64,000 bases of DNA from positions 99,083 to 163,082 of the forward strand of contig CAWADK010000005.1 in the NCBI GenBank assembly GCA_963780715.1. Direction: 5' to 3'. The translations under genes were made by a program, and so were the position numbers. Source of the DNA: JALORV01 sp963780715. Lineage in GTDB: Bacteria > Pseudomonadota > Gammaproteobacteria > Burkholderiales > Burkholderiaceae_F. Shown in pieces: positions 36,193 through 44,635 of this stretch. Each line of letters starts with the position of its first letter. The first letter of the stretch is position 1. Under the pieces are notes generated by a model, which worked only from the letters and a program-made list of their open reading frames with translations, had not been told where the DNA came from and made no database searches.

Positions 36193-37548
36193 TCAGGCCT
36201 GAACGCCGGCGTTCTCGCGAACCAGCACTTCACCGCGCAGCGAATGCGGCAGGGCCTGCGTCACACGCAGGTCGACCATCCGGCCGACCAGTCGTTCGGG
36301 GCCGGCGAAATTGACGATACGATTGTTTTCAGTGCGGCCCATCAGTTCGGAGGGGTCGCGCCGCGACGGACCCTCGACGAGGACGCGCTGCACGGTCCCG
36401 ACCATGGACTCGCTGATGCGGGCGACGTTCGCGTTCAGGACCGCCTGCAGCGTCTGCAGGCGTGCGAGCTTGAGCTCGGCTGGCGTGTCGTCGACGAGAT
36501 CCGCCGCCGGCGTCCCCGGTCGCCTGCTGTAGACGAAGGAAAACGAGGCGTCGAATCCGATGTCTTCCACCAGCCGCATCGTCTTGCCGAAGTCCTCTTC
36601 GGTCTCGCCGGGAAAGCCAACGATGAAGTCCGACGACAGCGAGATGCCAGGCCGCACCTGGCGCAGGCGACGGATGATCGACTTGTACTCCAGCACGGTG
36701 TAGCCGCGCTTCATCGCAGCGAGCACGCGGTCGCTGCCTGACTGCACCGGCAGGTGCAGGTGATCGACCAGCTTCGGCAGGTGCGCGTACACGTCGATCA
36801 GGCGCTGCGTGAACTCCTTGGGGTGCGACGTCGTATAGCGGATGCGCTCGACACCCGGGATCTCGGCGACGTACTCCAGCAGCAGCGCAAAGTCCGCCAC
36901 TTCGCCCGAGTCGCCCATCGTGCCCCGGTATGCATTGACGTTCTGGCCCAGAAGCGTGACTTCCCTGACGCCGTGGTCCGCCAGGTCGGCCACCTCGGTC
37001 AGCACGTCGTCCAGCGGGCGCGAGATCTCTTCTCCGCGCGTATAGGGCACGACGCAGAAGCTGCAGTACTTGCTGCAGCCTTCCATGATCGAGACGAACG
37101 CGCTCGGACCCTCGACACGGGCCGGTGGCAGATGGTCAAACTTCTCGACCTCGGGAAACGAGATGTCGACCTGCGGCCGCCCGGTGCGACGCCGTGCCTC
37201 GATCAACTGCGGCAGGCGGTGCAGCGTCTGCGGACCGAACACGATGTCGACGTATGGCGCGCGCTCGACGATCGCGGCGCCCTCCTGGCTCGCCACGCAG
37301 CCGCCGACACCGATGAGAAGGTCGGGCCGCTCGCGCTTCAGGTGCTTGACGCGCCCGAGATCGGAAAAGACCTTCTCCTGCGCCTTCTCGCGCACCGAAC
37401 AGGTGTTGAACAGGATGACGTCGGCTTCGGCCGGATCATCGGTCGGCGTCAGACCTTGTGCGGCGTTGAGCACGTCGGACATCTTGTCCGAGTCGTACTC
37501 GTTCATCTGGCATCCGAACGTGCGGATGTAGAGCTTCTTCGTGGTCAT
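36193..37548 (-). CDS. miaB: MiaB, tRNA i6A37 methylthiotransferase
   Basis: MiaB (451 residues) is a radical-SAM enzyme that adds the methylthio group to i6A37 in tRNA. The N-terminal UPF0004 domain has cysteines in TFGCQMNEYDSDKM, FNTCSVREKA and VGGCVASQ for the auxiliary iron-sulfur cluster. The radical-SAM CxxxCxxC motif is CSKYCSFC. A C-terminal TRAM domain with GRTENNRIVNF closes it. It heads the run miaB-phoH-ybeY-corC-lnt. Confidence 0.97.
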   Translation of the reverse strand: MTTKKLYIRTFGCQMNEYDSDKMSDVLNAAQGLTPTDDPAEADVILFNTCSVREKAQEKVFSDLGRVKHLKRERPDLLIGVGGCVASQEGAAIVERAPYVDIVFGPQTLHRLPQLIEARRRTGRPQVDISFPEVEKFDHLPPARVEGPSAFVSIMEGCSKYCSFCVVPYTRGEEISRPLDDVLTEVADLADHGVREVTLLGQNVNAYRGTMGDSGEVADFALLLEYVAEIPGVERIRYTTSHPKEFTQRLIDVYAHLPKLVDHLHLPVQSGSDRVLAAMKRGYTVLEYKSIIRRLRQVRPGISLSSDFIVGFPGETEEDFGKTMRLVEDIGFDASFSFVYSRRPGTPAADLVDDTPAELKLARLQTLQAVLNANVARISESMVGTVQRVLVEGPSRRDPSELMGRTENNRIVNFAGPERLVGRMVDLRVTQALPHSLRGEVLVRENAGVQA

Positions 37549-37696
37549 GGTCGCGAGCCGGTGTAGAGCCGGTGGCGAAGTGGGACGGCGGATTCTACGG
37601 GGCAGGCAGCCCCGCTGGCGGAGGCGGACGCGATCGTAGGAGCCTCCGCGCTTCGCGCTGCGGCGCGAGCTTGCTTGGGACGGCCCGACGCTGCTC

Positions 37697-37994
37697 TCAG
37701 CGCTCGGCCGGCAGCAGCCAGATCTGGCTCACCTGGCCCGTCGCATCGGTCTTGTAGCGCACGCGGGACTTCGGCGGGGACCTGGTTCGGCGTGATCGTC
37801 AGATTGGCGGCGTTGTAGATACGCGCGCCGGGTGCCAGGCGCATCGCCTTGCCGTCGATCGTGACCTCGGGCAACTGCCCGCGGGTCATCGTGCCGATCA
37901 CGCTGCCGTCGGGCTGCGTCTTGTTCGCACTGCCGCAGCCGGCTAGCAACGACGCAGCCAGCGTGACGGCCATCAGGAACGCAGGTGCGCGCAT
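37697..37994 (-). CDS. Small lipoprotein of a betaproteobacterial conserved family, one frameshift
   Basis: A predicted lipoprotein of about 98 residues with a lipobox LLAGC. The body contains MTRGQLPEVTIDGKAMRLAP and GARIYNAANLTITPNQVPA, and after a frame change near 37783 ends VRYKTDATGQVSQIWLLPAE. Removing one extra base joins the parts. I recall a group of small secreted proteins in betaproteobacteria with a similar VEIDG...RLAPGAQIRD...WIL pattern located near miaB, and place this one there with moderate confidence. No function is known to me. It lies between the tRNA and miaB. Confidence 0.65.
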
Positions 37995-38009
37995 CGTCGG
38001 AGAGGAAAG

Positions 38010-38086
38010 TGGTGGCGGATCAGGGACTCGAACCCCGGACACAAGGATTATGATTCCTCTGCTCTAACCAGCTGAGCTAATCCGCC
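38010..38086 (-). tRNA. tRNA-Met (elongator), anticodon CAT
   Basis: A 77-base tRNA with 3' CCA encoded. The acceptor arm GGCGGAT pairs with ATCCGCC. The D arm contains GCTCAGCTGGTTAGAGC. The anticodon arm GAGGA-ATCATAA-TCCTT has anticodon CAT. The T arm is CGGGG-TTCGAGT-CCCTG with one G-T pair. CAT can also be tRNA-Ile2 (lysidine-modified) or initiator Met; the GGCGGA acceptor arm and the D loop resemble elongator tRNA-Met of betaproteobacteria. Its 3' end is 15 bases from the lipoprotein start. Confidence 0.88.
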
Positions 38087-38097
38087 GCGGGCGCGAA

Positions 38098-38970
38098 TTA
38101 TCTGCGGTTCGCAGGGTCGGGGTCAAATGAGTGGCTTGGGCGCTGCCCCTGCCACAGTGCGTGGAAGTGGTGTACAGGTCCATGCCCCCCGCCGACCGAG
38201 AGTTCATCGGCATGCTGCAATGCCTGAGTCAGGTAGGCCTTGGCGCGGCGCGCCGCCGTGGGCACATCTGAGCTTTGAGGCAATAGTGTCGCGAGCGCTG
38301 CCGAAAGCGTGCAGCCGGTGCCATGCGTGTTGCTCGTCGCCACACGTGCGGCCTTGAGCTCGATCATGCGATCGCCGTCGTGCAGCAGGTCGGTTGCGTC
38401 TCCACCCGGAAGGTGGCCACCCTTGAGATAGACCCAGCGCGCGCCATCGTCACGCATCAGCGACCGCAGGCGTTCCGCGGCACGGTACATCTCCTTCACT
38501 GTCTCGACCGGCCGCGCTTCGAGCAACACGCCCGCCTCGGGCAGATTCGGAGTGAGGATCATCGCGAGCGGCACCAGAGCTTCACGCAATGCTCCCTTCG
38601 CTGACTTGTCCAGCAGCGCGTCGCCGCTCTTGGCCACCATGACGGGGTCAAGCACGATCGACGCCAGGCGCCAGTGCGTTAGTCGCTCCGCGACCTTGGC
38701 GATGACGGCTGCACTGCCGACCATACCTATCTTTGCAGCATCGATGCGCACATCGGCCAGAAGCGTATCGAGCTGTTCACCGACAAACTCAGGCGTCGTC
38801 GACAGAACTCCCGTGACAGCCCGCGTGTTCTGCGCGGTCAGCGCGGTCACGACCGCACATGCATAGCCGCCCAGCGCACTGATTGCCTTGACATCTGCAA
38901 GGACGCCCGCACCGCCGGACGGATCGACGCCGGCGATGCTCAGAATGTTGGGTACTGTGCGACTAGTCAT
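38098..38970 (-). CDS. thiD: ThiD-like hydroxymethylpyrimidine (phosphate) kinase
   Basis: ThiD (290 residues) phosphorylates HMP and HMP-P in thiamine synthesis. It starts VPNILSIAGVDPSGGAG, contains VLDPVMVAKSGD and ends its active site with NTHGTGCTLSAAL, the phosphate anion hole. I chose the ATG at 38970; a more upstream ATG at 39012 is in frame but overlaps the promoter of the divergent TetR gene. The stop is 11 bases from the tRNA. The protein is somewhat longer than E. coli ThiD (266). Confidence 0.9.
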   Translation of the reverse strand: MTSRTVPNILSIAGVDPSGGAGVLADVKAISALGGYACAVVTALTAQNTRAVTGVLSTTPEFVGEQLDTLLADVRIDAAKIGMVGSAAVIAKVAERLTHWRLASIVLDPVMVAKSGDALLDKSAKGALREALVPLAMILTPNLPEAGVLLEARPVETVKEMYRAAERLRSLMRDDGARWVYLKGGHLPGGDATDLLHDGDRMIELKAARVATSNTHGTGCTLSAALATLLPQSSDVPTAARRAKAYLTQALQHADELSVGGGHGPVHHFHALWQGQRPSHSFDPDPANRR

Positions 38971-39005
38971 CGGCGATTCATTAAGTTCAGGACTGATGCG
39001 CAAGC

Positions 39006-39035
39006 TTGACACGCCCGGAAGCGCACCCGTATATT
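39006..39035 (+). promoter_or_regulatory. sigma-70 promoter of the TetR-family gene
   Basis: A perfect -35 TTGACA (39006-39011) is separated by 18 bases from TATATT (39030-39035). This is the best promoter match I noticed in the window. It drives the TetR gene and probably pcm, rhodanese and tolC. The -10 box directly touches the palindrome described next. Confidence 0.75.
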
Positions 39036-39049
39036 ACTGACCAGTCAGT
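39036..39049 (+). promoter_or_regulatory. predicted TetR operator
   Basis: ACTGAC-CA-GTCAGT is a perfect palindrome with a 2-base spacer. It starts right after the -10 box and so covers the likely transcription start. Many TetR proteins repress themselves from such sites; binding here would block RNA polymerase. This is inferred, with no binding data. Confidence 0.6.
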
Positions 39050-39068
39050 CATTTAAGCCGCTCCAATT

Positions 39069-39129
39069 CCAGTGCAGGAGCGGGGAGTGCCCGCCCCCTC
39101 CCCCCAAGGCGCCCCGCTCCTGGTACTGG
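39069..39129 (+). promoter_or_regulatory. leader hairpin touching the TetR start codon
   Basis: Left arm CCAGT-GC-AGGAGCGGGG (39069-39085) pairs with CCCCGCTCCT-GGT-ACTGG (39112-39129), leaving a C-rich loop of 26 bases. The right arm ends on the base before the ATG at 39130. No free ribosome site is visible. The structure may control translation of the regulator or may mean the real start is the ATG at 39139. Confidence 0.5.
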
Positions 39130-39783
39130 ATGTCCACGATGAGCACGCCCTCCGAAACCACGATCGCCAAGCCCCGCTGGGAGCGCCGCAAGGAAGCGCG
39201 GCCGGCGGAGCTCGTTTCTGCGGCGCTCGAACTCTTCGTCGAGAAGGGCTACGCCGGTACGCGGCTCGACGATGTCGCGGGGCGCGCGGGCGTCTCCAAG
39301 GGCACGCTGTACCTCTATTTCGAAAACAAGGAAGAGCTCTTCAAGGCAGTCGTGCGCGAGAACATCGTCGCGCGCATCAGCCAGAGTGCGGACGAAGTCC
39401 TTCACTTCGAGGGGCCGAGCGCGGAACTCGTGCGCCGCCTCATGGCCACCTGGTGGGACGAATACGGCAGCAGCACCGCCGGCGGCATCGGCAAGCTGAT
39501 GATGGCCGAGAGCGGCAACTTCCCGGAGATCGCACGGTTCTTCCTGGACGAAGTCATCGAACCGTGGCACCGCATCCTGGCAGCCGTCATCAAGCGCGGC
39601 ACCGAGCGCGGGGAATTCCGCGCCGTCGAGCCCGACATGTTTGCTCGCGTCGTGACGGGGCCGCTCGTCATGCTGTCGTTGTGGAAGCATTCGTTCGGCG
39701 CCTGCAGCCAGCAGCCGCTCGATGCCAATGAGTACCTCGCAATGCATCTGGACATCGTGCTGTCGGCGCTGCGGCCGGCCTGA
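39130..39783 (+). CDS. TetR/AcrR-family transcriptional regulator, complete copy
   Basis: A 217-residue TetR-family repressor. The N-terminal helix-turn-helix includes ALELFVEKGYAGTRLDDVAG and RAGVSKGTLYLYFENKEEL (residues 28-66). The rest is a ligand-binding domain, with WWDEYGSS and a C-terminal segment resembling the TetR_C groups of efflux regulators. It is preceded by its own promoter and a palindromic operator. Downstream lie pcm, rhodanese and tolC, so it may control export, but this is inferred from position only. Starts at 39130 and 39139 are both possible. A 3' fragment of the same gene lies at 44636. Confidence 0.9.
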   Translation: MSTMSTPSETTIAKPRWERRKEARPAELVSAALELFVEKGYAGTRLDDVAGRAGVSKGTLYLYFENKEELFKAVVRENIVARISQSADEVLHFEGPSAELVRRLMATWWDEYGSSTAGGIGKLMMAESGNFPEIARFFLDEVIEPWHRILAAVIKRGTERGEFRAVEPDMFARVVTGPLVMLSLWKHSFGACSQQPLDANEYLAMHLDIVLSALRPA

Positions 39784-39911
39784 ACCGGCGGTGCGTGCGA
39801 CAGAACGCATGAATCGCGGGTCGAACCGCAGTAGAAGCGCAAAGATGCACTGATAGACTTTCGCGCGGCTGTGGCCAGGTCACAGCGCAGCAACAGTTGA
39901 CGGGACACGCG

Positions 39912-40589
39912 ATGCAGCCGATGGACTTCGAGAAGGCGCGTTTCAACATGGTCGAGCAGCAGGTTCGGCCGTGGGACGTGCTCGACCAGTCGGTGCTCGA
40001 CCTGCTGTTCGTCGTCAAGCGCGAGGACTTCGTGCCGCCCGCGTATCGGGCGCTGGCGTTTTCCGACATGGAGATCCCGCTCCGCCTGGACGGCGTCGAC
40101 ACCGGGGAATGCATGTGGTCGCCCAAGCTGGAGGCGCGCATCCTGCAGGAACTCGCGGTGAAGCCACACGAGACCGTGCTCGAAATCGGAACCGGGTCCG
40201 GCCACCTGACGGCGCTGCTGGCTCACAAGGCCTATCACGTCGTCTCCGTCGAAATAGATCCTCGCCTCGCGGCGTTTGGCGCGGCGAACCTGGCGCGCGC
40301 CGGCGTTCACAACGTCCGGCTCGAAAGCGGCGATGCCAGCGGCGGCTGGATGTCGCGGGCGCCCTACGACGCGATCGTCGTGACGGGCTCGTTGCCGTTG
40401 ATCCCATCGGCGCTGCGCAGCCAGTTGAAGATCGGCGGTCGCCTCGCGGCGGTCGTGGGAGCCGATCCCGTGATGTCGGCCGAGATCATCACGCGCGTGT
40501 CAGACGCCAGCTTCGATACGTCGAAGCTCTTCGAGACCTGGCTCAAGCCGCTGCGCAATGCCGAGCAGCCATCGAGCTTCCGTTTCTGA
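39912..40589 (+). CDS. pcm: Protein-L-isoaspartate O-methyltransferase family protein, copy A
   Basis: A 225-residue SAM-dependent methyltransferase of the PCMT family, which repairs isoaspartyl residues; whether this branch retains that activity is unclear. Motifs: FNMVEQQVRPWDV, SAM site VLEIGTGSGHLTALLA (about residues 85-100), and VVSVEIDPRLA. It begins MQPMDFEKAR at 39912; a TTG 15 bases earlier is in frame but unlikely. The stop overlaps the rhodanese start (TGATG). pcm-rhodanese-tolC is a betaproteobacterial cluster. Confidence 0.9.
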   Translation: MQPMDFEKARFNMVEQQVRPWDVLDQSVLDLLFVVKREDFVPPAYRALAFSDMEIPLRLDGVDTGECMWSPKLEARILQELAVKPHETVLEIGTGSGHLTALLAHKAYHVVSVEIDPRLAAFGAANLARAGVHNVRLESGDASGGWMSRAPYDAIVVTGSLPLIPSALRSQLKIGGRLAAVVGADPVMSAEIITRVSDASFDTSKLFETWLKPLRNAEQPSSFRF

Positions 40590-40912
40590 TGAAGGCGGTT
40601 TCCGCTCGCGAGCTGGCGACGTGGCTGGCTGACGACATGCGCGAGAAGCCGCTGCTGCTCGACGTGCGCGAGCCCTGGGAAACGCAGATCTGCCGCATCG
40701 ATGGATCGGAACTGGTGCCGATGCAGGCGCTGGCCGCCCGGTTGCCGGATCTCGAGCGTGAGCGGCCGATCGTTTGCATCTGCCATCATGGCGGACGCAG
40801 CGCACATGTCGCGATGTTTCTTGCGCGCCATGGCTACGAGAGTGTTTACAACCTGACCGGCGGCGTCGATGCGTGGGCCCGCCAGGTCGACACGGCGATG
40901 CCGACCTACTGA
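40589..40912 (+). CDS. Single-domain rhodanese-like protein, copy A
   Basis: A 107-residue rhodanese domain, likely a sulfurtransferase in the cytosol. LLLDVREPWETQICRIDGS is the conserved start and the active loop is CHHGGRS with catalytic Cys65. The end YNLTGGVDAWARQVD is typical. It is translationally coupled to pcm and lies 19 bases before tolC. Its natural substrate is unknown. Confidence 0.92.
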   Translation: MKAVSARELATWLADDMREKPLLLDVREPWETQICRIDGSELVPMQALAARLPDLERERPIVCICHHGGRSAHVAMFLARHGYESVYNLTGGVDAWARQVDTAMPTY

Positions 40913-40931
40913 GAGAGCCGGAGAGTCCACG

Positions 40932-42554
40932 ATGAGTCAACCCTTGCGCATGTTCGCACTGCGTCCGATCGCCGCCGCGCTGGCCAGCGCCACCGCCTTC
41001 GCGCTGGCCGCGAGCCTGCCTGCCGTGGCGCAGATACCGCAGCCAAGCACCGACACCCAGGCCATGCTGGACGCCGCCAAGCGCATGCCACGCAACGACC
41101 TGCTGCAGATCTACCGCGAGGCGCTCGCCAACGATGCCACCTATGCCGCCGCGCGCTACCAGCAGCAGGCCGCGCAGGAGCGCGTGCCGCAGGCCCGCTC
41201 CGGCCTGCTGCCCAACCTCGGCGCGACCGGCCGTACCGACCTCAACCGGTACGACTCGAGCGAGCCGGACATCACCAACAGCTACAACGTCTATGGCGGC
41301 GGCCTGAACCTGACGGTGCCGGTCTATCGCCCGCAGAACTGGGAGGCGCTCGAGCAGGCCAAGATCTCGGTGATGACCGCCGACCTGACGCTGCAGCAGT
41401 CGACCCAGGATCTGGCGCTCAGGGTGTCGACGGCGTACTTCAACGTGCTTGCCGCGCGGGACCAGCTGATCGCGCTCGAAGCGGCGAAGAAAGCCACGCT
41501 CGAACAGTTGCAGCAGGCCAAGCGGGAATTCGAAGTCGGCACCAAGACCATCATCGACACCAACGAAGCCCAGGCGCGCTACGACCAGATCGTGGCGCAG
41601 GAACAGGTGGCCCTGGGTACGCTGCTCGTGCGACGCAGCGAACTGCAGACGATCATCGGGCGCGATCTCGGCACCCTCTCGCCGCTGCGCGACCGGCCAA
41701 ACCTGATGCTGCCGCAGCCGGCCGACCTCGCGCAGTGGGTCAGATCGGCCGAAGACACCAGCTACGCGGTGCAGATTGCCCGTGGCAACTACGAAATCGC
41801 GACCCGCGAAGTGCAGCGTCAGCGTGACGGCCACAAGCCGACGCTCGACCTCGTCGGCGGCTACAACGTCAGCAAGTTCAACGGCACAAGTTCGAACGAG
41901 TTCATCAACCCGCGCATCAACACGGGAACCGTCGGCCTGCAGCTCAACGTGCCCATTTATCAGGGTGGACTGGTGCAGAGCCGGGTGCGTGAGGCGCTGT
42001 CTCTCCAGGACCGCTCGAACGCCGAACTCGAGTCGGCCCGCCGCAGCTCCGCCAACGCCGCGCGCGACGCCTACACCGGCGTGAACTTCGGCCTGGCGCA
42101 GGTCCGCGCGCTGGAGTCTGCCGAGGTTTCAGCCCGTACGCAGCTCGATTCCACGCAGCTCGGCTACCAGGTCGGCGTCCGCATCCTGCTCGACGTGCTG
42201 AACGCGACGACCCAGCTCGTGCAGACGCAACGCGACCTGAAGCGCGCACGTTACGACTTCCTGCTGGCAGCACTGCGCCTGAAGGCGTCGTCCGGTGCGT
42301 TGACGGAGGAGGACATCGCCGGCGTCAATGCGCTGCTCGACAAGGCCGAGCCGATCACCGTGCCGGACGTGAACGCGCCGGTCCGTGGTCCGAGCTCGTC
42401 CGTGCCGCCCGCGCAGCCGCCGGCTCGCACCTCGGCGAGGGACGGAACGACTTCGACACCGCCGAGCTCGGCACCGACGGCTGCGCCCGCGGCCAAGCCG
42501 ACCAGCGCTACGGCGCCGAAGTCCGTCAAGTCGAAGCCCGCCAAGCGCGTCTAG
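40932..42554 (+). CDS. tolC: TolC-family outer-membrane efflux channel, copy A (intact)
   Basis: TolC (540 residues) forms the outer-membrane duct for drug efflux and type I secretion. A signal peptide ends at LPAVAQ (about residue 34). The body shows the family's internal duplication, with DLLQIYREALANDATYAAA at the start of the first half, STAYFNVLAARDQL, and LGYQVGVRILLDVLNATTQL near the end of the second. A Pro/Ser/Ala/Lys-rich tail of about 65 residues follows LTEEDIAGVNALLDKAEP. The stop overlaps the convergent waaA stop by 4 bases (CTAG). Copy B carries a frameshift. Confidence 0.95.
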   Translation: MSQPLRMFALRPIAAALASATAFALAASLPAVAQIPQPSTDTQAMLDAAKRMPRNDLLQIYREALANDATYAAARYQQQAAQERVPQARSGLLPNLGATGRTDLNRYDSSEPDITNSYNVYGGGLNLTVPVYRPQNWEALEQAKISVMTADLTLQQSTQDLALRVSTAYFNVLAARDQLIALEAAKKATLEQLQQAKREFEVGTKTIIDTNEAQARYDQIVAQEQVALGTLLVRRSELQTIIGRDLGTLSPLRDRPNLMLPQPADLAQWVRSAEDTSYAVQIARGNYEIATREVQRQRDGHKPTLDLVGGYNVSKFNGTSSNEFINPRINTGTVGLQLNVPIYQGGLVQSRVREALSLQDRSNAELESARRSSANAARDAYTGVNFGLAQVRALESAEVSARTQLDSTQLGYQVGVRILLDVLNATTQLVQTQRDLKRARYDFLLAALRLKASSGALTEEDIAGVNALLDKAEPITVPDVNAPVRGPSSSVPPAQPPARTSARDGTTSTPPSSAPTAAPAAKPTSATAPKSVKSKPAKRV

Positions 42555-43868
42555 CGCTGCTTCGTCCGTGCCTCGACCAGGGGCACGATGTGAGCCAGTG
42601 CCCGGTCGGTGGCGCCGCGATGCTGGCGGGCGAAGCGCAGCGCCGCTGCGCTCATCCGGGCACTGCGGTCTGCATCGCGGGCGATCTGCCACATCGCCTC
42701 GACGGCAGCCGCCGCGTTCTCCGCACGCACGGCCGCGCCCGCGCCGATCGCATCGTCGGTCGCCTGGGCAAAATTGAAGGTGTGCGGTCCGACCACCACC
42801 GGGACTCCCACCCCACACGCCTCGATGAGGTTGTGACCGCCAAGCGGCAGCAGACTGCCGCCGACGAATGCGACATGGGCCGACGCGTAGTACATCGCCA
42901 TTTCGCCCATCGAATCCCCCAACAGCACGGTTGCGGCGTTCGCGCTGCTCGCAGCCGTGTCCCAGTCAGCCAGGATCGAACGACGCAGCACGGATCGGCC
43001 GCGCGCCTCGATAAGGCGAGCCACGTCATCGAAGCGCTGCGGATGCCGCGGGACCAGGATCACGAGTGCCTCCCGGAGTGATGCGTCGTCGGCCCCGGCC
43101 AGGGCGTCGAGCAGCATCGCTTCTTCGCCCTCGCGCGTGGTCGCGAACAGCAGGACCGGGCGGCCGCCTGCTCCGGCCCGGAACGCTCGGCCGCGCTCGA
43201 CCAGCGTCGGATCGGGCGTGAAGTCGAACTTGAGGTTGCCGATGACCACGACCTGCCGGGCACCGACCTCGCGCATGCGCTCGGCATCGGCGTCTGTCTG
43301 CGCCAGCACCTTTGCGAAGCTTTGCGCCGCTTCGCGCATCAGCCGCGGCAGCCGCTTCGCCTTCGCGAGCGATCGCTCGGAAAGGCGCGCATTGACCAGC
43401 ACCATGGGCAGGTCGGCCGCCCGGGCCTCGGCCAGCAGATTCGGCCAGGTTTCGGTCTCCATGCCCAGGCCCACCACCGGCGCACAGGCACGCAGCAGGC
43501 GACGCACCGCAAACGGCATGTCGTACGGCAGGTAAGCCTGTGTGACACGTCCCGGCCAGCGCGCGGCAAGTTCCGCGCCGGTGGCGCGGCCGGTGGGCGT
43601 CATGTGTGTCAGCAGGAACCCATGCTGCGGAAAGCGCTGCGGCCAGCGCGCTGATCAGTGGCTCTGCCGCCCGCGTCTCGCCGACCGAGACCGCGTGGAT
43701 CCAGATGATGTGTCGGTCGCGCGGCACGCTGTAGCGCGCCCACCCGAAGCGCTCGCCCCAGTGCGCTCGATACGCCGGTTGCCGGCGTGAGCGCCAGAGC
43801 AGGTACAGCGCCGCAAGCGGCACGACCAGCCAGACCAGCACCGTGTAGGCAAATCGGGGCAGGCTCAT
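42551..43868 (-). pseudogene. waaA: WaaA (Kdo transferase), copy A, frameshifted
   Basis: The same gene as the intact copy at 47883-49199, with one extra C near 43631 that splits the frame between NH2-half GETRAAEPLISALA and the MTPTGRATGAELAARW portion. If real, the protein is broken and copy B supplies the function. Amino-acid changes relative to copy B cluster at the RSILADWDTAASSANAA segment (copy B: RSTLADWNSAASSMNAA). The start overlaps the waaC stop. Confidence 0.85.
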
Positions 43869-44635
43869 CGCGGCGCTTCCAGCACCCGCCGCGCGGCGTC
43901 GATGACCGCCTCCATCGGCGGCGGCGTCCCGACGCCGCCGAGACTGACCACCGGCCCATCACCGACCACACCGACGAGCGCGGGGTCGTAGTCGCAGTAG
44001 ATGGCAACCGTCGGACGACCCAGCGCGGCGGCGAGGTGCGACAGCCCGGTATCGAGCCCGATCACGACCGGCGATTGCGCCAGCGTCGCCGCGATGGCCT
44101 CGAGCGAAGACCGCGGAGCGACGGTGGCACGCCGCATCGACGCGGCGAGGCGGCGCACCCTGGCTTCTTCTTCCGGCGTGCCCCAGAACAGAACGCTCCG
44201 CAGCCCGCGTTCCGCAAGCCAGCGCTCCACACCGATCCAGCGTTCTTCCGGCCAGAGCTTCGTCGCGCGGCTGGCGTTGGCGAGCAGCACGGCAGTGGGA
44301 GCGGAATCGTCAGATGCCGCCGCGACCGTGAGGTCGAAGCGCGGGCGCTCGTCGAGCGCGTAGCCGAAAACGCCGGCGCCGATCCTGCGGCAACGCTCCA
44401 CCGCATGCAGCGCACGCGGCACCGGGATACGCCGCTGGTACAACGCCGCGGCGATGCGCTCGCGGGCGGCCTCGGACGAGAGGCCGGCGACCGGCGCGCG
44501 GGCCCAGCGCGCCATCCAGGCACTCTTGAGCAGTCCCTGTGCGTCGAGCACCCAGTCGTAACGCTCGACGCGCAGTGCACGCTTCACATCGGCGATCTCG
44601 CGCCAGGTCGCAGCCTGTAACGGACTCTTGCGCCA
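43865..44635 (-). pseudogene. waaC: WaaC (heptosyltransferase I), copy A, N-terminus lost at the duplication junction
   Basis: This is the 3' 257 codons of waaC (WREIADVKRALRVERYDW to the end), identical in layout to copy B but lacking the first 61 residues, including the substrate-binding SSMGDVVHALPL segment. Upstream, the frame runs on into the reverse strand of the TetR fragment, making a long chimeric frame (43865-45472) that has no meaning as a protein. It cannot be a working heptosyltransferase as shown. Confidence 0.88.

Larger units (their letters stand above)
39304..44635. repeat. tandem duplication, copy A (5332 bp)
   Basis: This unit runs from codon 59 of the TetR gene to codon 62 of waaC and contains the 3' part of TetR, pcm, rhodanese, tolC, waaA and the 3' part of waaC. 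It is repeated directly at 44636-49966. By eye the copies differ at roughly 1% of bases, mainly third codon positions, plus three one-base indels (past the TetR stop, in tolC and in waaA). Copy A has intact tolC, frameshifted waaA and truncated waaC. Confidence 0.93.
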
